From Thioploca sp. (GTDB lineage: Bacteria > Pseudomonadota > Gammaproteobacteria > Beggiatoales > Beggiatoaceae), in assembly GCA_011371325.1 (NCBI GenBank), contig DRQV01000005.1, positions 1-15,333 on the forward strand: a DNA stretch of 15,333 nt, in the 5' to 3' direction. The notes below the pieces were generated by a model. It was given only the letters and a program-made list of their open reading frames with translations. It ran no database searches and had not been told where the DNA came from. The translations under genes and the position numbers were made by a program. Below are positions 6,997 to 13,952 of this stretch, one piece after another. How positions within the stretch are numbered: position 1 is the stretch's first letter; the number at the start of each line of letters is the position of its first letter.

Positions 6997-8979
6997 ATGA
7001 TGAAATTTTCCCATTTTATAGCGGGAAAGCTTCTACTACTGTTGATGTTATTTAATATAACAGCTCAAGCAGAACTATCTGAAGAATATCGCAAAAGCCT
7101 TACTGAACCTCGTTTGATCACTGAAGAAACTACTAATAAAGTATGTCTTGAGTGTCATAATGTGGAAGGTGCAACTGATTTTGCAGTTTCAGAGTTTGAT
7201 AGTGGTAGCCCCGTACGTGAACGTTCTTTGTATATAGATGCTGATACTTTCATGGATAGCGTACACAATGAAACTAAATGTGTAGGTTGTCATGTTGATA
7301 TCAAACAAATGCCGCATAAGAAAGATGTGCAGCGTTCTACCGACTGCGTAAAGTGCCATGAAGAAAATATTCAACGCATGGCTGGTACTGAAAATAAAGT
7401 ACTGACAAATATTAGTCACTATTTAGATTCAATTCATGCTCAACCTAATAAAGATAATCCTGACCAAGTAAATGCAACTTGTTGGCAATGTCACGGTAAG
7501 CATAATGTATTTCCAATAGATGACAAAGAATCTCAAACTTATCGCTTGTCTACCCCAGAAACTTGTGGTAATTGTCATGATGAGATTTTTAAGGAATATA
7601 CTCAATCAGTACATGGTGCAGAAGTAAAACGCTACGGTAATATGGAAGCTGCGGTGTGTAGTGATTGTCACTCGGCTCATACGATTGCTTCACCAGAAGA
7701 AGACCCTGTAAAAATTGCGATTACTGAAAGTTGTGGTAATTGTCATGAAGAAGAGTATGATACTTATCGCAATACTTATCATGGTCAAGTATCTAAACTT
7801 GGTTATACTCACACCGCTAAGTGTTTTGAGTGTCATGAATTTCATAAAACGCAAAGAGTTGATGATGTAAAATCAAAAGTTCATATAGATAATCGATTAG
7901 AGACTTGTCGTGAGTGTCATGAAGATGCAACGGCTGGGTTTGCTACTTTTCAACCACATGGTCATTCGCATGATTTTGCTAAATATCCTCAAATTTGGAT
8001 AGTTACCAAGTTTATGATAGCTCTATTAGTAGGGGTATTTTTAGTATTCTGGTTGCACAGTGCTTTATGGTTCTATCGTGAATATATGGATCGAAAGACT
8101 GGTAAAGCTCATATTCATATTGATCATAATGGTGATCCGACTGATCCAGATACTTGTCAATATGTAGAACGATTTACTTGGCCATGGCGATTGGCCCATT
8201 TGATATTAGCGATTGCGGTTATGGTATTGACTTTAACTGGTACGGCAGTGTTATATGCTGGAACTTTTTGGGCTCCATATGTTATGAAGATGTTTGGTGG
8301 ACCAGAGATTGCAGCTATAGTTCACAGAGTTGCTGCGGTAACTTTTGCTGGTATATTTTTTGGCCATTTAGTGGTGGTACTTTATCGAATATTTGTGACT
8401 AACCGGAAAACATTTAAATGGTTTGGCCCAACTTCATTGATACCACGTTGGCAGGATATGTACGATGTGATTGCAATGGTGAAGTGGTTCTTTAATAAGG
8501 GTCCACGTCCTGCATTTGACCATTGGGCTTATTTTGAAAAATTTGATTATTGGGCTCCGTTCTGGGGTATGTTTATTATTGGATTTTCCGGTTTGGTATT
8601 ATGGTTTCCTAATTTTTTCGCAATGTTCTTGCCGGGTTGGGTATTCAACGTAGCAACCATTGTGCATGGTGAAGAAGCCTTCTTGGCTGCGGTGTTCTTA
8701 TTTACCGTTCATTTCTTTAATTGTCATTTCCGTCCTGATAAATTCCCACAGGATACGGTTATGTTCACTGGTCGTATTACAATGGCAGAGTTTAAAGAAG
8801 AGCGTCCATTTGAATATGAGCGGTTGGTTAAAGATGGTACTTTAGAACGGTATTTAGTTGGTGCTCCATCTGCGAGAATGGCAAAATATTCTTCAATTTT
8901 AGGTGGAACTTTGATTATCATAGGGTTGATTTTATTGTTCTTAGTATTGCAAGGACTGATTTTTGAGGTAATTTTGTAG
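6997..8979 (+). CDS. Nine-heme cytochrome c fused to a cytochrome b membrane domain
   Basis: Predicted 660-residue membrane protein that should pass electrons between the quinone pool and periplasmic hemes. A signal peptide (cleavage likely after AQA, residue 25) precedes a periplasmic domain with nine CxxCH sites starting at Cys50, 95, 117, 162, 190, 221, 246, 276 and 304. The C-terminal half has about six membrane helices (near 334-357, 397-421, 440-466, 517-537, 550-577 and 634-657) and resembles the b-type subunits of formate dehydrogenase and thiosulfate reductase: candidate b-heme ligands include His401, His443, His457, His557 and His572, and the loop DTVMFTGRITMAEFKEE is typical of FdnI-like proteins. 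It follows the octaheme gene on the same strand, 141 bases later, after a terminator and a palindromic element. Coupling it to the octaheme enzyme in place of NapC/NrfH or cM552 is inference. Confidence 0.88.
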   Translation: MMKFSHFIAGKLLLLLMLFNITAQAELSEEYRKSLTEPRLITEETTNKVCLECHNVEGATDFAVSEFDSGSPVRERSLYIDADTFMDSVHNETKCVGCHVDIKQMPHKKDVQRSTDCVKCHEENIQRMAGTENKVLTNISHYLDSIHAQPNKDNPDQVNATCWQCHGKHNVFPIDDKESQTYRLSTPETCGNCHDEIFKEYTQSVHGAEVKRYGNMEAAVCSDCHSAHTIASPEEDPVKIAITESCGNCHEEEYDTYRNTYHGQVSKLGYTHTAKCFECHEFHKTQRVDDVKSKVHIDNRLETCRECHEDATAGFATFQPHGHSHDFAKYPQIWIVTKFMIALLVGVFLVFWLHSALWFYREYMDRKTGKAHIHIDHNGDPTDPDTCQYVERFTWPWRLAHLILAIAVMVLTLTGTAVLYAGTFWAPYVMKMFGGPEIAAIVHRVAAVTFAGIFFGHLVVVLYRIFVTNRKTFKWFGPTSLIPRWQDMYDVIAMVKWFFNKGPRPAFDHWAYFEKFDYWAPFWGMFIIGFSGLVLWFPNFFAMFLPGWVFNVATIVHGEEAFLAAVFLFTVHFFNCHFRPDKFPQDTVMFTGRITMAEFKEERPFEYERLVKDGTLERYLVGAPSARMAKYSSILGGTLIIIGLILLFLVLQGLIFEVIL

Positions 8980-8986
8980 GATAGTG

Positions 8987-9007
8987 GTGGGTGACTTTGT
9001 TGCCCAC
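8987..9007 (+). terminator. Small GC-rich hairpin after the cytochrome b fusion gene
   Basis: GTGGG (8987-8991) pairs with CCCAC (9003-9007) just after the stop codon. No T-run follows, so it may only slow or partly end transcription before the next gene, which starts 25 bases further on. Confidence 0.3.
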
Positions 9008-9031
9008 TAATAATTGTATTGGAATACAAAT

Positions 9032-9772
9032 ATGAAAATTTTATCAGTTTTAGGTATATTTATCTCAGGTTATATATTGGCAGTTATAGATTACATATGG
9101 ATTTTTATTCAAAACCATTGGATTATTAGTTCCGCAATATTATTGTTTATCATAATATCTTCTTTTACAGTAGGTGATAAAGATACTGAAAGTACGGATG
9201 ATAAGGTATCAATAGATGGTAAAGATACTGATGAAATACAAAAAGATACAGAAAATAATACTATTAAAAATAAAGATGATGGGATAGAGGACAACATGGA
9301 AAAGTCTCACAAACCATTTGAAAAAAGCAGAAAAGTAATCTATTTTTTTAGATTTATTTTAATTTTATTTGTATTAACATTAGTTACATCAATTGTTTTA
9401 GATGTATTTTTAATTGATACTTTACCTAATACTTTACAACAATACTTATCATCACAAGAACAAGATGTTGGAAATATAAGTAATAAAGAAACTGTGTTTA
9501 TAATTTTATTTATGATTTTTCTAACTGTCTTGTTTACAATTTTTTTTATAGGTATTTGGAATTTTAAACGTTGGGCTAGAGTTTTATTTGTTATATTAAT
9601 CTTAATTTATTTGCCATCTATTCTTGTTGAAGAGGAATTTATTATAGTTCCATTATCAGAGATGTTTGGGAGTATTAGTGATATATTATGCGGAATGTTG
9701 TTGGTACTTATGTACACTAAACCAGTTAAGTTTTATTTTTCTAAGAAACAATTTGAACAAAACACTTTATGA
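9032..9772 (+). CDS. Unrecognised membrane protein with charged linker
   Basis: I do not recognise this 246-residue protein. The N-terminus has two hydrophobic helices (about 3-25 and 28-47), then a highly charged, low-complexity linker rich in Asp and Lys (about 48-100, with DKDTE, GKDTD and QKDTE repeats). Four more helices follow (about 102-128, 154-176, 183-199 and 213-229), with an FKRWAR motif between helices 4 and 5 and several acidic residues after helix 5. I chose ATG 9032 over the TTG at 9014 because GGA (9021-9023) sits eight bases upstream of it. A second ATG at 9296 (residue 89) has an even better ribosome site, so the helices after the linker may be made alone. It has no Cys pairs or heme motifs. 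Its base composition is more AT-rich than the neighbours. It ends before a convergent palindrome. Confidence 0.7.
   Translation: MKILSVLGIFISGYILAVIDYIWIFIQNHWIISSAILLFIIISSFTVGDKDTESTDDKVSIDGKDTDEIQKDTENNTIKNKDDGIEDNMEKSHKPFEKSRKVIYFFRFILILFVLTLVTSIVLDVFLIDTLPNTLQQYLSSQEQDVGNISNKETVFIILFMIFLTVLFTIFFIGIWNFKRWARVLFVILILIYLPSILVEEEFIIVPLSEMFGSISDILCGMLLVLMYTKPVKFYFSKKQFEQNTL
9286..9298 (+). promoter_or_regulatory. Possible internal ribosome site and start codon
   Basis: AGAGG (9286-9290), five bases, then ATG (9296-9298), in frame inside the membrane protein gene at codon 89. Starting here gives a 158-residue four-helix protein that begins right after the charged linker. Confidence 0.4.
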
Positions 9773-9779
9773 TTAATAT

Positions 9780-9864
9780 AACCATGTAGCTCGCATAATG
9801 TCATACACCACATTCCAAACTTAATTGATGTGTTGTGGTTTCATTACACTAAACCTACATGGTT
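9780..9864 (+). terminator. Long nested palindrome, likely terminator in the convergent spacer
   Basis: Perfect 10-base outer arms AACCATGTAG (9780-9789) and CTACATGGTT (9855-9864) enclose an inner pair ACCACA (9807-9812) and TGTGGT (9834-9839). The right arm runs into TTTTT (9863-9867), so it would act best as a terminator of the plus-strand genes. It starts 8 bases after the membrane protein stop. A miniature mobile-element remnant is an alternative. Confidence 0.5.
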
Positions 9865-9947
9865 TTTAATCTTAATAACAGTTGGAAACTTGGTTTATAT
9901 TTTTAGTGGTGCATATATTATGCTCCCGCTAATTAGACCTACCGTAT

Positions 9948-10592
9948 TTAATCGTGCCATCTAACCGATTTATGTACCAAATTATAGTGACATTTTACAC
10001 AAGTTTTTTTGGTGGTCTGGTGTTGCTTTTTCTTAGCAAACCATAAACCTTCAGTTTTATGACATACTTTACATTTTGCACTATCTTCTTCCATCATCTT
10101 CTTGCGTGCTTTAGTAGCCAATTTAATCCGTAATTTTTCCCATTCAGGAATATCACGTAAACTATTTGAAACAGCATGAAATGGACTATCACCTGTACTA
10201 CCAGAATTTATGTAAAAGAATTTCCAAGCTAATATTTCTCTAACGCTATGTGGTTCATGACAGCCAACACAGCCAGCTTTCACTCCACGTTCATTATCAT
10301 AATGTGGAGATTCCTTATATTCTTCATATGGATAGGCATGACATTCAGCACAACCAACAGTTACATTAAAGTAACCAGGATCATACTCCTTAGTAGGTCT
10401 AAAATCTTCTACAGATTCACTTAAAGGAGCGGTCTGTTTATATTCATCATAATCCACAAATATTTCATGACAAGTAGTACAAACACTTATCCTATTAAAG
10501 CGAGTGCTACTCCAGCCAGCAATTGCAATCACCAATCCAAGGACTGTAATTCCAATAATAATAAACCATAGTCTAGTTTTAGGAAATTTCAT
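9948..10592 (-). CDS. Pentaheme NapC/NirT-like membrane-anchored cytochrome c
   Basis: Predicted 214-residue cytochrome with an N-terminal signal anchor (about 8-27) and a periplasmic domain with five CxxCH sites, starting at Cys38, 81, 108, 174 and 198. Size, anchor and heme spacing point to the NapC/NirT/NrfH quinol dehydrogenases, which normally bind four hemes, so one site is extra. Such proteins take electrons from menaquinol or ubiquinol and pass them to a periplasmic enzyme; reverse flow is possible. It is the last gene of a minus-strand operon: its ATG overlaps the end of the molybdoenzyme gene by 14 bases, and GAGGAG (10601-10606) stands eight bases upstream, so the two are probably translationally coupled. 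The pairing suggests that it serves the molybdoenzyme. Confidence 0.87.
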   Translation of the reverse strand: MKFPKTRLWFIIIGITVLGLVIAIAGWSSTRFNRISVCTTCHEIFVDYDEYKQTAPLSESVEDFRPTKEYDPGYFNVTVGCAECHAYPYEEYKESPHYDNERGVKAGCVGCHEPHSVREILAWKFFYINSGSTGDSPFHAVSNSLRDIPEWEKLRIKLATKARKKMMEEDSAKCKVCHKTEGLWFAKKKQHQTTKKTCVKCHYNLVHKSVRWHD

Positions 10593-12954
10593 TTTTCAAT
10601 CTCCTCAACAACTGTTTATAAATGGCAAAATGCTTGGCGTTATCAACCTGAATATCGCCGTACTTATCGTCAGGTTCGGCTGGAGAAATAGTCACTATTA
10701 TATCGTTCCAAGTTTGAATACCACTTTCTGGATCAATAGCTAATGGAATTATGTCATTGGGATTAGTACCAGCATCTCGCCACCATAAATTATCATCAAT
10801 ATCAGGGTCTTCTTTCCCTTTTCTAACAAATTGGGTATGAGCATCTGGATCAGCTTGAGCCACTCGACCATAGGCAGAACGACCTACTGAAGTAGACATT
10901 CCAACTACTTGTGGATGAATTCCTTGAGTTAAGAAAGCTTTAGTGACCATATAACCAACTTCAGTGGTAACTCGAACTAAACTATTATCGCTAATTCCCA
11001 ATTCTTTAGCTATATTTTTGTTAATCCACATTGGATTGGAATGATACATTTCAGAAATATATTTCAGATTGGAAGTCATGGATAAGGTTTGATAAGCTAC
11101 TTTGAAAGTAGTAAACACAAATTCATTAGGTTTCAAATCTTTAAGCTGTCTATTTTCATTCCAAGAAGGAGATTTAAATTCCATTTTGCCAGACTCAGTA
11201 GCGAAACCATTTTCTTTATAAGTTCCGTAATTGGCTAATACTGGTTCACCTTTCTTATCCAAAATCTTTCTATCAGCCGGATCAATCTTGCCGTAATTAG
11301 GCCACACACCTTTAGATTTCAATCTTTTATAGGTCTTTTTATCCGTACCTTCGGTGGCTGTAATTTCATCTTTAACCCATTGTTTAGTATTTGAAAAATC
11401 CCAATATTGCTGCATACCTTTAGCACCACTTGGATCAATAGCTGCTATTATTTGCTTCAAAGTCATACGGACATCTTGAGCTTTACCCAATGGTTCTATG
11501 TTAGGAATTGTCATAGTAATCCAAGGCCATAAAGCAGTTGGACTACTAGCCACATTATCCCGTTCTACATCCACTACATCAGGCAAAATTATATCAGCTA
11601 ACTCGGAAGTTTCACTCATAAATGGGCTAAAATCAACTATATATGGAATCTGTTCTGCATCTTGCAATAATTCTCGCCATATACTAGCGGCTGGAGCAGA
11701 ATAAACTGGATTGCTCATATGATTAAATAGAATTTGCACTTTACGTTTGCCATCTTTTACTTCAAATGGGAATCTATAGTACAGAGTTTTGGTAAGTTTT
11801 TCAGTTGATTTTGGAGCTGGTTGTGGTTCTGCAACATTGAACTGACGTGGCAAACAAACACCACCTTCATTATCAATATTACCGGTTATTGCTGCCAATA
11901 ATAAGCAAGCTTCTTCACTACTAATACCGTCCTTATGCCAACTCAGACCATTATGACTGAATACTGTAGCTGGTTTAGATTTAGCAAATTCAACTGCAAT
12001 ATTAATAATAGTTTTAGCTGCAACTCCACTAGCTTGTTCTGCCATTTCGGGAGTAAACTGTTCTAATTTTTTAGCTAATTCTTCTGCCGTATAATTAACC
12101 CAATGAGAAATAAAATTAGTATCAGCTAAACCCTTCTGCATAATAACGTTAGCCATTGCCAAAGCAATTATGCCATCACTACCAGGAAATACTGGCAACC
12201 ATTCATCACTTCGACCCGCAGTATTAGACATGCGTACGTCAAAAGTCACTAATTTTAATCGATTATTTACAATACCATCGGTCAAACGTTGAGCTAATGG
12301 CATGGCTGTTTCCATAATATTAGCTCCAAAATTTAGTACATATTTGGTATGTTCTAAATCTGGTAGCATAAATTTAGCTCCAGTAACTTGTTCCAAAGCT
12401 TTCTGTTTAGGAGCAGTACCTATACCTTGTAAACGACTGCGAATAATGGAGTGCGAACCAATGGTATTCATAAATCGAACCACACCACTATCCTTAAAAC
12501 CACCTTCATTTAGATAAATACTATCTACATTATCCAAATTAGCACTTACTTTGGCAGCAACCTCTTTAATTGCTTCTTCCCAAGTAATCTCTTGCCATTT
12601 GCCAGCTCCACGCTCTCCAACTCGTTTCAACGGGTTCAAAATCCGATCTGGATCAGAAGCACTAAAAAAAGAAGCTAGTCCTTTACTACAAAACTTACCT
12701 CTGGTAGCTATATGGTTGGGATTACCCTCAGTTTTTAAAACCTCTCCAGCTTCTGCATAGGTAAATCCACCATCAAAATAAGAACACATGGTACATAAAT
12801 AGGGTTTTCTGTCACGAGCATGATAAGTTCTAATTTGATGAAAATCCTTTCCACCAAGTTGCAATTCCATAGCATCTATAAATGCTGGACAAGCAGCAGT
12901 TGCCGTCGTCGCTGCCCCTATTTTTAGGAAATCACGTCTGTCAATTTTTGCCAT
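10579..12954 (-). CDS. Tat-exported PsrA/PhsA-like molybdopterin oxidoreductase, divergent cofactor ligands
   Basis: Predicted 791-residue periplasmic bis-MGD enzyme of the DMSO reductase superfamily, about the length of PsrA/PhsA catalytic subunits. A Tat signal (RRDFLK, residues 6-11, then a hydrophobic Ala-rich stretch) marks export with folded cofactor. The N-terminal Fe-S site reads Cys54, Cys57, Asp61, Cys89: Asp replaces the usual third Cys. Between 165 and 190, where PsrA/PhsA enzymes carry the Mo-binding Cys, there is no Cys; Gln176 or its neighbours fill the position, with Ser169 and Ser173 nearby. The fold otherwise looks intact (PDLEHTKYVLNFGAN near 198-212, ELADIILPD near 457, and a C-terminal MGD-binding part near 620-700). 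AAGAGG (12961-12966) lies upstream. Its partners are the NrfD, Fe-S and pentaheme genes of the same operon. Substrate unknown; sulfur, arsenic or selenium compounds are guesses only. Confidence 0.85.
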   Translation of the reverse strand: MAKIDRRDFLKIGAATTATAACPAFIDAMELQLGGKDFHQIRTYHARDRKPYLCTMCSYFDGGFTYAEAGEVLKTEGNPNHIATRGKFCSKGLASFFSASDPDRILNPLKRVGERGAGKWQEITWEEAIKEVAAKVSANLDNVDSIYLNEGGFKDSGVVRFMNTIGSHSIIRSRLQGIGTAPKQKALEQVTGAKFMLPDLEHTKYVLNFGANIMETAMPLAQRLTDGIVNNRLKLVTFDVRMSNTAGRSDEWLPVFPGSDGIIALAMANVIMQKGLADTNFISHWVNYTAEELAKKLEQFTPEMAEQASGVAAKTIINIAVEFAKSKPATVFSHNGLSWHKDGISSEEACLLLAAITGNIDNEGGVCLPRQFNVAEPQPAPKSTEKLTKTLYYRFPFEVKDGKRKVQILFNHMSNPVYSAPAASIWRELLQDAEQIPYIVDFSPFMSETSELADIILPDVVDVERDNVASSPTALWPWITMTIPNIEPLGKAQDVRMTLKQIIAAIDPSGAKGMQQYWDFSNTKQWVKDEITATEGTDKKTYKRLKSKGVWPNYGKIDPADRKILDKKGEPVLANYGTYKENGFATESGKMEFKSPSWNENRQLKDLKPNEFVFTTFKVAYQTLSMTSNLKYISEMYHSNPMWINKNIAKELGISDNSLVRVTTEVGYMVTKAFLTQGIHPQVVGMSTSVGRSAYGRVAQADPDAHTQFVRKGKEDPDIDDNLWWRDAGTNPNDIIPLAIDPESGIQTWNDIIVTISPAEPDDKYGDIQVDNAKHFAIYKQLLRRLKNEIS

Positions 12955-12960
12955 TTTTGG

Positions 12961-12966
12961 CCTCTT
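12961..12966 (-). promoter_or_regulatory. Ribosome binding site of the Tat molybdoenzyme gene
   Basis: AAGAGG on the minus strand, six bases before ATG 12952-12954. The same AAGAGG serves the NrfD-type gene, supporting equal translation within the operon. Confidence 0.65.
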
Positions 12967-12984
12967 GTTTAAAACTTAATCGTG

Positions 12985-13040
12985 AATGGTTAATAATAGG
13001 TGTTAATTAACCATTAATAATTCACAATTAACCATTAATA
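12985..13040. repeat. Direct and inverted repeat cluster between the NrfD and molybdoenzyme genes
   Basis: AATTAACCATTAATA occurs at 13005-13019 and again at 13026-13040, 21 bases apart, the second copy overlapping the last codons of the NrfD-type gene. An inverted match AATGGTTAAT (12985-12994) can pair with ATTAACCATT of either copy (13006-13015 or 13027-13036). Alternative hairpins could form in the mRNA between the two genes, changing stability or relative expression. It resembles short AT-rich spacer repeats scattered in some bacterial genomes. Confidence 0.75.
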
Positions 13041-13943
13041 GAATGTTTGCAAATACTGGCCGCCCATTACCCACCAAACTCTCATTCCGTAAACTCCGAC
13101 TGCTACTAGTAATGCTGCTAATATAATTCCAGCTTTAAATTTTTTCAGAGGAGTTACGAGAATAAAAAATGGAACAATTAAACCAATTACCATTTCTAGC
13201 CATAAATAAGGGAATCTAAATATACCCATTAATACCACCTCATGACCCATGACTTCACTATTACTTCCATACAATGTTTGCATGAAATCTAAAAATAGGA
13301 GAAAGGCATCGAATACTAATCCATACATCATGTATTGAGCCATTTCTTCTATTAGTGTCCATTCAATCCGATTTTTTATGGCAACAATCATATTTTGCAC
13401 CCATAAAATTAGGATTAATAAGCCAATTCCAGATATAAAAGCCCCAGTTAAAAATAGCAATGGTGCTAAAGCGGTATGATTTAAGAAACGACCTGGATTA
13501 AGTTCCATCACTACGCCAGTGTACCAATGAGTAGATAAAGCTAAAATGATAGAAATAATACCGATGGTTTTTGCCCAAAAGGGATTATTCTTAAATACGA
13601 AGTAAGTATAGATAATCATGGCAATGGGATAGGAAAAAATTAATGCAGTACCCCATGACATTGGTCCAGTCGCATGCCAGTAACCAGGCAACATTAGATA
13701 CAAAAACCGTAATGGTTTACCTAAATCCCAGATTAATAAAATTGGGACTAGCATTAACATAAAAATTGCAGTTATAGAAGCTGTTAAAGCCAGTGGTTTA
13801 TAGCGTTTAATCCCAAACACCCAACCAAAACTGGAAATTACGAAGGAGCCAGCACTAGCTCCAACTAACCAAAAATAAACCGAGATAGTGGTTCCCCACG
13901 CAACATGGTGGAACACATTATAAGTAATGGTACTTTCGTCCAT
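13035..13943 (-). CDS. NrfD/PsrC-type membrane subunit (quinone-interacting)
   Basis: Predicted 302-residue integral membrane protein of the NrfD/PsrC family, which exchanges electrons with quinone and docks a four-cluster Fe-S protein. About eight hydrophobic helices are visible (near 16-41, 52-72, 98-117, 124-140, 159-182, 203-222, 236-262 and 272-293). The stretch WDLGKPLRFLYLML (72-85), the GPMSWGTALIFSY segment (93-105) and MELNPGRFLNHTALAPLLF (146-164) are characteristic of the family. It binds no heme; typical members have none. The start lies nine bases after the Fe-S gene stop, and AAGAGG (13949-13954) overlaps that stop codon, so translation is likely coupled. It is a PsrC-like rather than DmsC/SoeC-like protein, so it is unlikely to be the missing SoeC of the plus-strand gene. 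Confidence 0.9.
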   Translation of the reverse strand: MDESTITYNVFHHVAWGTTISVYFWLVGASAGSFVISSFGWVFGIKRYKPLALTASITAIFMLMLVPILLIWDLGKPLRFLYLMLPGYWHATGPMSWGTALIFSYPIAMIIYTYFVFKNNPFWAKTIGIISIILALSTHWYTGVVMELNPGRFLNHTALAPLLFLTGAFISGIGLLILILWVQNMIVAIKNRIEWTLIEEMAQYMMYGLVFDAFLLFLDFMQTLYGSNSEVMGHEVVLMGIFRFPYLWLEMVIGLIVPFFILVTPLKKFKAGIILAALLVAVGVYGMRVWWVMGGQYLQTFY

Positions 13944-13952
13944 ACTGACCTC

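Noticed and set aside
8724..9029. A 101-residue antisense open frame at the end of the cytochrome b fusion gene
   Set aside because: It is antisense to a clearly coding region, has no domain signal, and is explained by codon composition of the real gene.
12985..13040. CRISPR array
   Set aside because: Only two 15-base copies with a 6-base gap, AT-rich, partly inside a coding end; no spacers or cas genes.
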